5,671 bases of DNA from Ruminococcus sp. AF46-10NS. GTDB taxonomy: Bacteria; Bacillota; Clostridia; Lachnospirales; Lachnospiraceae. The stretch spans positions 1-5,671 of the forward strand of contig NZ_QRNF01000081.1 of assembly GCF_003474435.1 (NCBI RefSeq), read 5' to 3'. A program made the translations under genes and the position numbers. The notes beneath the pieces are model-generated. The model had not been told where the DNA came from. It ran no database searches and saw nothing but the letters and a program-made list of their open reading frames with translations. Positions 1-5,197 of the stretch are shown piece after piece; the first letter of the stretch is position 1, and each line of letters begins with the position of its first letter.

Positions 1-1
1 T

Positions 2-266
2 TTTAATTATCATCCGGATGAAGGGTATTACATTTTTGATGACAAATATCTGATATTAGGAAATTTAAAATATGAAATGGCTGATATTAGGAAATTTAAA
101 ATATGAAATGGAGAAGAAAGAGTATACTTTTAGCAAAAATGTAATGCTTATTGATAACCAGACAGAGACTGGGCGTACATGGATCAAGGAGTACATTGAG
201 CGATTTGAAGATACAAAAAAGAATTATGAGACATCAGTTATGCAATATTGTGACACTGAATCTTAA
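2..266 (+). pseudogene. Frameshifted 3' part of an unrecognised gene
   Basis: Frame 2 is open from the window edge (FNYHPDEGYYIFDDKYLILG...) and runs into the tandem duplication at 50-111. There it shifts frame and stops within the second copy at about 107. The frame that continues after the duplication (...EKKEYTFSKNVMLIDN...) stops at 264-266. Removing one 31-bp copy joins the two into a single uninterrupted frame of about 77 residues to DTES, which is strong evidence that the duplication broke a real gene. The product has no motif I recognise. It is acidic and aromatic-rich, with no membrane segment. Its end overlaps the radical SAM start (226) by 41 bp. It could therefore be a separate upstream gene, or the N-terminal part of the radical SAM protein separated by another frameshift; I cannot decide between these. 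An ATG at 72 allows a 64-residue frame, but it lies inside the duplicated segment and has no good ribosome site. Confidence 0.5.
50..111. repeat. Exact 31-bp tandem duplication
   Basis: Bases 50-80 and 81-111 are identical, base for base, each starting CTGATATTAGG and ending TATGAAATGG. The unit is not a multiple of three, so the second copy shifts the reading frame of the gene it sits in. The flanking bases do not extend the match. It could be a recent replication slippage or repair duplication, or an assembly artefact from contig ends joined without trimming their overlap. Confidence 0.95.
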
Positions 267-390
267 TACAACATGCAATTTACATTGTAAATGGTGTTAT
301 AATCAGGAAAAACAACACAACACTTGTAATTCCTTCTACGGTTACCTATATTGGAAAAAATATATTTGTAAAAAGAGAATATTCGGATGA
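226..390 (+). pseudogene. Radical SAM protein, N-terminal fragment (chimeric ORF)
   Basis: From ATG 226 the frame reads MRHQLCNIVTLNLNTTCNLH and then CKWCYNQEK, with the CX3CX2C cluster at 274-276, 286-288 and 295-297. In radical SAM enzymes these three cysteines bind the 4Fe-4S cluster that cleaves S-adenosylmethionine, and an aromatic residue after the second X2 position (here W before the last C) plus CY/CYN is typical. Only about 28 residues are recognisable. After QEKQ the frame turns into unlike sequence (HNTCNSFYGYLYW...) and stops at 388-390. From about 311 the coherent coding signal moves to frame 2 and belongs to the surface protein. I infer a deletion or recombination junction near 305-315 that removed the rest of the barrel and any SPASM domain. 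No convincing ribosome site precedes ATG 226. It is certainly non-functional as it stands. The enzyme subtype (peptide maturase or other) cannot be told. Confidence 0.65.
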
Positions 391-406
391 TGAATATAAT
401 GATGAG

Positions 407-1891
407 ATGTCTTATCTTAGATCAGGATCGTATTTCCTGAGAATAGAAAATTTATCAGATGTACCTTTGGATATGAATCAGTTTGCAGGAAGATGGTATG
501 ATCTTCAAAACAAAGAAATGCTGACAGAAGAGCAGTCTCTGAAAAATGGAGCAGCAGTACTGGTTCCGTATCTGGATTTTTTTTCCGTACCAGCGTATGC
601 CCGGGCAGGGGAAAAGAAGAAGATTTTTTATAGCCTTTATCCGGATAATACGGACGAAGAATGCCCTTCGCGTCTGAAAATCACCAGCAGTGATCCCAGT
701 GTTGTTCAGGTAGATGACCAGGGATATTTTATGCCACTAAGAACAGGAACTGCCACTATAACAGGAACCGATCTGACAGGAAGAAGCCTGTCGAGAAAAA
801 TTGAAGTGATCAAAAATAAAGCAGAGATCAGAAAAAATAATATTACCTGGTATATTCCGGAAGAGATTGGACTGGGATACGAGATCACTTCCAGAAGAGC
901 CGGCCCGGAAGGTATCAGTATTGCACGGATTTCGGGTCTTTCTGAGGACAGTGTGGGAAAATTCATACATATGACACTCAATGGGGAACAGAGGATACCT
1001 GAATCATCAGATGATCATTTTGCAATGCCTCACGCCGGGGATATGGATTTGCAGATCTATGATGCGTCTTCTGCTTTTGCGTATGCATGGTATGATACGG
1101 CTGTTTTACCGGGAACTGTCTCTTTTCAGTTAAAGCTTGGAACAGGGGAAAAATGGACGGATGATCAGAAGATTGGGAAACCCTACACAGTAAAGATCAA
1201 AAAACCAACAATTTCTACAAATGAACCTCGGACAGGATATGTAGGGGAATCCTTTTCGCTGAAAGCGGAACTTAAAGATACAGCACTGAAGAATGACCTT
1301 GTATCCAAATATAAAAAAGGCAAGACATTTTACCATAAACTGGTATATCAGCCAACCTTTGAAATCCTTGAGGGAGCTAGTTGTATCAGATGCTCAGAAA
1401 AAGATGTTACGCACATGTTGATTGCATCTGAAAAAATTTCTTTCAGAAAAACTGGTACTGTGAAGATTCGAATAAAATATAATCCTGTTTTTATGTGTGA
1501 TATATGTAAACAGGATAAATCTATTCAATATTATGTACCTCAGAAAACAATTATTCTTAATATAAAGAAGGCACCAACATCCTTAAAAACTGTAAAACTG
1601 GGAAAAGTACGTTCGGTGGGACATAACAAACTGCGTTTGACATGGTCAAAAGTCCCTAATGCAACAGGTTATATAATTTATCGCAAAAATGGAAATAAAT
1701 GGGAGAAAATTGCTGTTACAGCGAAAAACTCATATACACATGTAGCATCCAGAAAGTGGCCCATCAGACCGGGACATAGTTATACATATACGGTAAGGGC
1801 TTACAGAAAAAATGGGAAAAACAAAATTTATGGTGGATACAATAAAGCTGGGATGAAAGGGAAAATTCCTTCTGGAAAGAAAGCTGTATAG
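407..1891 (+). CDS. Surface protein with Big_2-like and C-terminal fibronectin III domains, 5'-truncated
   Basis: This frame encodes 494 residues from ATG 407, but it is open and coherent upstream to about 311 (VIPSTVTYIGKNIFVKREYS...). The ATG has no ribosome site and no signal peptide follows, so I read this as the 3' part of a longer exported-protein gene joined to radical SAM sequence. Residues 1-65 are an unassigned beta-rich segment. Residues 66-135 resemble a Big_2 Ig-like fold (ITSSDPSVVQVDDQGYFMPL, then GTATITG). Residues 145-260 are unassigned. Residues about 262-390 are another Ig-like region holding two CxxC pairs (C326/C329, C364/C367). Residues 391-486 are a fibronectin type III module with the usual LTWSKVPNATGYIIYRKNG and YTYTVRAYRKNG strands, followed by a basic tail. 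There is no LPXTG anchor. Such modules usually sit in secreted or wall-attached adhesins or glycan-active proteins of Lachnospiraceae. Without export signals this copy is probably a pseudogene. Confidence 0.75.
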   Translation: MSYLRSGSYFLRIENLSDVPLDMNQFAGRWYDLQNKEMLTEEQSLKNGAAVLVPYLDFFSVPAYARAGEKKKIFYSLYPDNTDEECPSRLKITSSDPSVVQVDDQGYFMPLRTGTATITGTDLTGRSLSRKIEVIKNKAEIRKNNITWYIPEEIGLGYEITSRRAGPEGISIARISGLSEDSVGKFIHMTLNGEQRIPESSDDHFAMPHAGDMDLQIYDASSAFAYAWYDTAVLPGTVSFQLKLGTGEKWTDDQKIGKPYTVKIKKPTISTNEPRTGYVGESFSLKAELKDTALKNDLVSKYKKGKTFYHKLVYQPTFEILEGASCIRCSEKDVTHMLIASEKISFRKTGTVKIRIKYNPVFMCDICKQDKSIQYYVPQKTIILNIKKAPTSLKTVKLGKVRSVGHNKLRLTWSKVPNATGYIIYRKNGNKWEKIAVTAKNSYTHVASRKWPIRPGHSYTYTVRAYRKNGKNKIYGGYNKAGMKGKIPSGKKAV

Positions 1892-1902
1892 ATGAAAAGA
1901 AA

Positions 1903-2056
1903 AACGACAATGGTGTAGCAATCATCAGTTCTTTTACCCATGAACCGATGCAATGATCTGGGTTCTGCCGGGAGCTTTGGCAATTACCTTGCCCTTGGAA
2001 CTGACAGTGGCGATGCGTCTGTTTTTGCTACTCCATTTTACTTTTTTTGAAGTCCC
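1903..2056 (-). pseudogene. Big_2 (bacterial Ig-like) domain remnant, frameshifted
   Basis: Read on the minus strand from 2056, the frame gives GTSKKVKWSSKNRRIATVSS, then KGKVIAKAPGRTQIIASVHG, and stops at 1936-1934. This is the classic Big_2 pattern: W-S-S/N, I-A-T-V, G-x-V-x-A, G-x-x-x-I. Removing one base from the run of three C at 1937-1939 restores the expected domain end (GKRTDDCYTIVV) down to about 1903. I infer a one-base insertion in an old gene. It has no start codon, and a stop in the same frame at 2059-2057 marks where homology ends. It converges tail to tail on the plus-strand surface gene, which ends at 1891, and may derive from a similar protein. It cannot encode a working product. 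Confidence 0.75.
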
Positions 2057-2109
2057 TTACTTATGTGGAGAAGGCTATACAGGATACGGATGATTTACCA
2101 TTTGATTAA
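2056..2109 (+). pseudogene. Short C-terminal tail fragment with acidic DDLPF tip
   Basis: The frame reads LTYVEKAIQDTDDLPFD and then TAA at 2107-2109. It begins exactly where the minus-strand Big_2 fragment loses homology, so two independent coding signals agree on a breakpoint at about 2056. An acidic DDLPF end is the kind of tip found on single-stranded DNA-binding proteins, where it recruits partner proteins, but 17 residues are too few to claim that family and an SSB usually ends at the F. There is no start codon or ribosome site. The -35 box proposed for the next gene overlaps its stop. Confidence 0.35.
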
Positions 2110-2130
2110 TCACTTATACATTCATATAGT
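2102..2130 (+). promoter_or_regulatory. Sigma-70-type promoter for the 713-residue gene
   Basis: TTGATT at 2102-2107 and TATAGT at 2125-2130 are separated by 17 bp, the ideal spacing, each one or two bases from consensus. The start point would fall at about 2137, leaving a short leader of about 20 bases. No operator or riboswitch fits in the leader. Confidence 0.6.
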
Positions 2131-2143
2131 TTATAACGAAAAT

Positions 2144-2150
2144 AGGGGAG
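2144..2150 (+). promoter_or_regulatory. Ribosome binding site of the 713-residue gene
   Basis: AGGGGAG lies six bases before ATG 2157. This supports that start over later in-frame ATGs and shows the gene has its own complete expression signals, unlike its neighbours. Confidence 0.8.
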
Positions 2151-2156
2151 AGTGAC

Positions 2157-4298
2157 ATGAAGCATATTGAAAATCCAGACATATGGAAGCTATGTATGGA
2201 AGTGTTTGATTCATTAGATACTGAGTTATCCAGTAAAATTTCTTATCCATCAAAACATAATATGAGTGCTGAAGAGAAGGAGAAAATCAAGGAAGGATTT
2301 TTGAAATTTACGAAATACACTTATGAAAAAGACATCGCATCGGGTCACGTATCTCAGTTAGAGCTTTTTCAGATGGAAGAGAATGGATTACTACTAGGCA
2401 GTCATATTTTCCGTCGTATGGCAAGGCACTATTATTTTATGGAGAAGGCTACTGGTGAGGATTATAGGAAAGAGAGAATTCTCTGTGCCACAATCTATGC
2501 AAATCTAGGAAACATTTTTTTCTTTGAACCAAATCTTGATGTGATTAAAGGCGTAGCAAAATTGGGAATTCAACTATTTGATGCTAAGAAATATGATTTT
2601 GTCACAAGTGATTATAGTGATGGGATTGTAAATGCCTTTCATATACTTCATGGATATGGAATAGAACCGAGCATTCAATATGGAACGTTTGACTGCAATG
2701 AAAGAATCAATCATGCAATATTCGAATTGCTTGAGAAAAAGGTGAAGACGGTTGGTGGGCTGGCAGTTCTTATGTATCTGGCGAATAATTATTTTTATAA
2801 TTATTATATTCCTGACCTAGATAGATATATGATATCGAGATCAACTGACAACAGACAAAGTACACCTGTACAGTTGCTGATTTCACTTGCAATTAAGCAT
2901 TTGAATATCAATGACAAAAACTATGATAAAAAGGAATGTCAGTGTAGAGAAATTATTGATTTGGCGCAGGCATGGTATAATATTTTGGATGTTGAAGGGG
3001 AATGGGGAATAGATTATGCAATGGCTACAGTTAATAGGTATCCATTGGAATTGTACAATCAGATTGTTGTGGATAAATTCTGTATTCCGAAACAATATAG
3101 CAAAGATTATATTTTGGCTTCATTGGATCATATGATTCAGCCATTGTTCTATTTGTGCGATAAAAAATACTCTTATAGTGATTATAGAAAAGTTGCCTGT
3201 TATCTTATGAATCAGTCTTTTTTTATCGGGGTGATAGATAAAAACAAGGTGAAAAAGCAACTTGATGTTGCAAATTATAAAATCGACTTGATTCTGGAAG
3301 ATATTTCAATACCAGCAATGCAGGTGAATGCAGAATTCACGAATATTGATGCCGCGTGTAATCATTATAAATGGCCGTTGATACGGTTTCCAATGGATCG
3401 ATATGTATACATAGATTATCATATTTGTGGTTTTGGGTTTTATAACGTGATATATGAAATCATAAAAAGTTGTGATGGGTCACTTGATAAAAAGCAGGGG
3501 ATCTATGTAGAAAATATGTTGAAAGAAGAGTTGCAGAAAAAGGGATATGGTTATTTTACCGGAAAGTATGCAGCCTTAAAAGAAAAAAATTTAAATGACT
3601 CAGAATGCGATCTGGTTATGCAGAGCAACAGTACATTTTTCTTTGAGGTAAAGAAAACATCAATATCAGATGAATTAGAAAATATGGATGATGTTACAAT
3701 GCTGCAGCAGTTGGCAAAAGGAATGGTCAGAGCACAGAAGCAATGTTTTTTACATGAATTATATCTAAGGGAAAATGGATCCATTTGTTTGGAAGATAAT
3801 GGTATAGAACGTGTGATAGAACCAGTTGGAGAACTTGGGGAATGTTTAAAAATCAGTGTGTGTCATCAGGAATACTCTTTTTTAACAAGTAAGAGTTTCT
3901 GCTCATTATTGTTGGAGACGATATTATCAGGAGGGTTTGGTGTAAAAGATGATGTACGGAGAAATGATCTGAATGCATTAAATAAGCTGGGAAAACAGAT
4001 TCTGGACATTTATTCCAGGAATGGAAAACAGGAATGTATAGTTCCACGAGAAGTGGTGTTTTATTCATTGTTTTGCAGTTTGCAGCAGATTTTGACAGCT
4101 GTTTGGAATAGTAAAGACGAAGAAGAATTTTTATATATGGTGAAAGAGTGGATTTATTGTCAAGATAAATCATTAGATCCATATTTACAGATTTTGGTAC
4201 ACATTTTTCATCGTGAAAATCCAGAATCACCTGATGTAAAAAAAGCAGTTATTGAAATGTTTGAAAGGACAAATAGAAAATGTCTGTATATAGGATGA
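2157..4298 (+). CDS. Uncharacterised 713-residue protein with a PD-(D/E)XK nuclease-like segment
   Basis: I do not recognise the full protein. Residues 1-440 are largely helical and rich in aromatic residues, without signal peptide, membrane span, Walker or zinc motif. Residues about 448-540 look like a PD-(D/E)XK (restriction-endonuclease-like) core: a helix with E452 (GIYVENMLKEEL), a short gap, then ECDLVMQSNSTFFFEVKK, where D485, E497 and K499 fit the D...ExK metal-binding pattern on two beta strands. A helix with AQKQCFLHELYL (526-537, Q529) follows, as in many nucleases of this fold. Residues 540-713 are again helical. In this superfamily such residues hydrolyse DNA or RNA phosphodiesters with Mg2+; activity here is inference. 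The gene is intact, monocistronic, markedly AT-rich, has its own promoter and ribosome site, and sits among broken genes and IS66 debris. That fits a laterally acquired cargo gene, perhaps single-gene phage defence. The final 64 bp, including the stop, are duplicated downstream without changing the protein. It may instead be a non-catalytic homologue or a regulator. Confidence 0.8.
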   Translation: MKHIENPDIWKLCMEVFDSLDTELSSKISYPSKHNMSAEEKEKIKEGFLKFTKYTYEKDIASGHVSQLELFQMEENGLLLGSHIFRRMARHYYFMEKATGEDYRKERILCATIYANLGNIFFFEPNLDVIKGVAKLGIQLFDAKKYDFVTSDYSDGIVNAFHILHGYGIEPSIQYGTFDCNERINHAIFELLEKKVKTVGGLAVLMYLANNYFYNYYIPDLDRYMISRSTDNRQSTPVQLLISLAIKHLNINDKNYDKKECQCREIIDLAQAWYNILDVEGEWGIDYAMATVNRYPLELYNQIVVDKFCIPKQYSKDYILASLDHMIQPLFYLCDKKYSYSDYRKVACYLMNQSFFIGVIDKNKVKKQLDVANYKIDLILEDISIPAMQVNAEFTNIDAACNHYKWPLIRFPMDRYVYIDYHICGFGFYNVIYEIIKSCDGSLDKKQGIYVENMLKEELQKKGYGYFTGKYAALKEKNLNDSECDLVMQSNSTFFFEVKKTSISDELENMDDVTMLQQLAKGMVRAQKQCFLHELYLRENGSICLEDNGIERVIEPVGELGECLKISVCHQEYSFLTSKSFCSLLLETILSGGFGVKDDVRRNDLNALNKLGKQILDIYSRNGKQECIVPREVVFYSLFCSLQQILTAVWNSKDEEEFLYMVKEWIYCQDKSLDPYLQILVHIFHRENPESPDVKKAVIEMFERTNRKCLYIG

Positions 4299-4364
4299 TT
4301 TAAAAAAAGCAGTTATTGAAATGTTTGAAAGGACAAATAGAAAATGTCTGTATATAGGATGATT
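4237..4364. repeat. Exact 64-bp tandem duplication at the gene's 3' end
   Basis: Bases 4237-4300 and 4301-4364 are identical (a T followed by seven A, then GCAGTTATTGAAATG ... TATAGGATGATT). Only one extra base matches on the right (T4365). The first copy contains the last 20 codons and the TGA stop, so the second copy is untranslated. It would carry an out-of-frame relic of the C-terminus. It is the same kind of lesion as the 31-bp duplication at 50-111 and likewise could be an assembly join. Confidence 0.95.
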
Positions 4365-4380
4365 TCAATTACAGTCTCTT

Positions 4381-4423
4381 TTTATAAAAATAATGGGGTC
4401 AGGCCCCATTAAATTTTTATAAA
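4381..4423. terminator. Long palindromic hairpin, probable bidirectional terminator
   Basis: TTTATAAAAA (4381-4390) pairs with TTTTTATAAA (4414-4423), and TAATGGGG (4391-4398) pairs with CCCCATTA (4404-4411), with a five-base loop TCAGG and a two-base bulge at 4412-4413. The GC-rich stem is followed by T-runs on both strands, so it can end transcription of the gene that stops at 4298 and of the minus-strand Uma2 remnant that stops at 4463. The core GGGGTCAGGCCCCAT is repeated with one change at 4621-4635, so it may also be one end of a small mobile or REP-like repeat. Confidence 0.6.
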
Positions 4424-4462
4424 CAAACCAGTTCTTGAAGTTGTTGGCGGAAGAGGATAGTT

Positions 4463-4618
4463 CTACAGATTAATCTGCGAGAAATTAATATATAAGTTCT
4501 CATAGATTCCAGCTTTTATAGAATCCTGTAATGTATACTGCTCCATATCACCATGTTCGAAATTATACACTACAATCTGATTCTTGGACGGATCAACAAT
4601 CTAATACTCAGGAATACT
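4463..4618 (-). pseudogene. Uma2-family (DUF820) nuclease, C-terminal remnant
   Basis: On the minus strand the frame reads SIPEY, an amber stop at 4603-4601, then IVDPSKNQIVVYNFEHGD, MEQYTLQDSIKAGIYENLYI, NFSQINL and a TAG stop at 4465-4463. This matches the end of Uma2-family proteins, which carry an EYWIVDP motif followed by a strand pair and a G-I-Y-x-x-L-x-I-x-F ending. The amber replaces the conserved Trp (TGG to TAG). The family is about 190 residues long and has a PD-(D/E)XK fold. Only the last quarter remains, and the catalytic part is missing because the sequence ends at the hairpin at 4621. It is therefore dead twice over: truncated and interrupted. It lies between two copies of the GGGGTCAGRCCCC hairpin. 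Its substrate and role are unknown even for intact members. Confidence 0.75.
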
Positions 4619-4620
4619 CC

Positions 4621-4635
4621 GGGGTCAGACCCCAT
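4621..4635. repeat. GGGGTCAGACCCC hairpin, second copy
   Basis: GGGGT (4621-4625) pairs with ACCCC (4629-4633) around a CAG loop. Together with the AT that follows, it repeats the core at 4395-4409 with one mismatch (A for G), in the same orientation, 226 bp away. It is the exact point where both the Uma2 remnant and the tnpB remnant lose their coding sense. I recall similar GGGGTCAGACCCC repeats near REP-associated tyrosine transposases, but no such transposase is visible here. Confidence 0.6.
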
Positions 4636-4675
4636 AAAGACCGGCAAAATAACTGTGGTCGGCATCTTTAAGCAT
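4625..4675 (-). pseudogene. tnpB: IS66 tnpB remnant, first codons only
   Basis: ATG at 4675-4673 overlaps the end of tnpA by eight bases (ATGCTTAA), the translational coupling usual for IS66 tnpA-tnpB. The frame reads MLKDADHSYFAGLYGV and stops at 4627-4625 inside the hairpin. IS66 TnpB proteins start with a similar ML-x-D-A segment and then continue with a Y-x-x-x-G-x-T-D-x-R motif, which is absent here. So the gene is cut after about ten codons, and tnpB and the tnpC transposase are gone. Confidence 0.5.
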
Positions 4676-5060
4676 GGCACACCGCCCTGATGAGTTTATA
4701 GAGAAACTCTTCGGAAACAGATGAATCTATTTCAATAGAAATACTGTTTATCTGCATTTGTACATTAGAGTTATTTGAGCGAATCGAGCGATTCGCACGA
4801 ATAGAACGAACATCAGGCACTGTTGTTTCTAATGAAGAGCTAGAGTCTGAGAGAACAGGAAGTGAAAGTGGAACGATATCTGGCAGGGCCTGCTCAACAA
4901 CTTCTTCTTTGAGAAGATGTTTCCAGTAGTTATAGGTGTGGAAAGAAAGATTATTCTGTTCGCACCATTGTCGGACAGTAAGGCAGCTGGCTTTCTGATC
5001 TGCAAATCTGACGGTCCATTCCTGAAGATGGATTTGATGAAGTTTTTGTCTTGCGTTCAT
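4668..5060 (-). CDS. tnpA: IS66 family accessory protein TnpA
   Basis: The product has 130 residues, starting MNARQKLHQIHLQEWTVRF. Residues 10-50 form the helix-turn-helix-like part typical of IS66 TnpA: W-T-V-R-F, ASCLTVRQWCEQNN, then HTYNYWKHLLKEE. Residues about 70-105 are a low-complexity Ser/Arg/Asn linker (RSIRANRSIRSNN). The C-terminus (ISIEIDSSVSEEFLYKLIRA) is the conserved short beta-helix end. I chose ATG 5060 over the upstream ATG 5123 because AGGAGG lies eight bases before it and the family starts there. TnpA is required with TnpB and TnpC for transposition of IS66 elements, and its biochemical role is not settled. The gene is intact, but tnpB is cut off right behind it and tnpC is absent, so it is an orphan with no evident function. 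Confidence 0.85.
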   Translation of the reverse strand: MNARQKLHQIHLQEWTVRFADQKASCLTVRQWCEQNNLSFHTYNYWKHLLKEEVVEQALPDIVPLSLPVLSDSSSSLETTVPDVRSIRANRSIRSNNSNVQMQINSISIEIDSSVSEEFLYKLIRAVCHA

Positions 5061-5068
5061 GAGATGAT

Positions 5069-5074
5069 CCTCCT
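5069..5074 (-). promoter_or_regulatory. Ribosome binding site of tnpA
   Basis: A perfect AGGAGG on the minus strand sits eight bases upstream of ATG 5060. It decides the start in favour of the 130-residue form. I see no convincing promoter boxes upstream. Confidence 0.85.
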
Positions 5075-5197
5075 GGATAAAGTGACACGAATCGCGCAAA
5101 TCGAGTGAATTGTACGAATTCATGTTTAGAAATGTTGATGGAGCGATTATCTCAGAGATGTGGTAAGATGAACAGGTACTGATTATTGAGGATTAAC

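Larger units (their letters stand above)
4625..5123 (-). mobile_element. IS66-family insertion sequence remnant
   Basis: It comprises an intact tnpA plus the start of tnpB, read right to left. The distal part with tnpB and the DDE transposase tnpC is missing and replaced by the hairpin and Uma2 remnant. I could not find a terminal inverted repeat starting GTAA at the upstream side, nor an 8-bp target duplication, so the right boundary is only approximate (somewhere between 5075 and about 5190). The element cannot move by itself. Confidence 0.65.

Noticed and set aside
1..266. RiPP precursor peptide upstream of the radical SAM fragment
   Set aside because: The order fits such a locus, but the restored frame is long, open at the window edge, and lacks a leader/core pattern or Cys/Gly-rich core; too little to claim.
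706..981. Minus-strand ORFs of 91 and 77 residues under the surface gene
   Set aside because: They are antisense to the Big_2 region in overlapping frames; the hydrophobic stretches come from reversed Lys/Ile codons, not from a membrane protein.
3853..4230. Minus-strand 125-residue ORF inside the 713-residue gene
   Set aside because: It is the longest antisense frame but has no ribosome site or promoter, and its composition looks like a shadow of the plus-strand gene.
4781..4796. Perfect inverted repeat CGAATCGAGCGATTCG
   Set aside because: It falls inside tnpA in the low-complexity RSIRANRSIR linker, where repeated Arg-Ser-Ile codons make such palindromes by chance; no regulatory context.
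4917..5108. Plus-strand 63-residue ORF antisense to tnpA
   Set aside because: It lies opposite the well-supported IS66 tnpA and its ribosome site, has no own signals and no recognisable motif.
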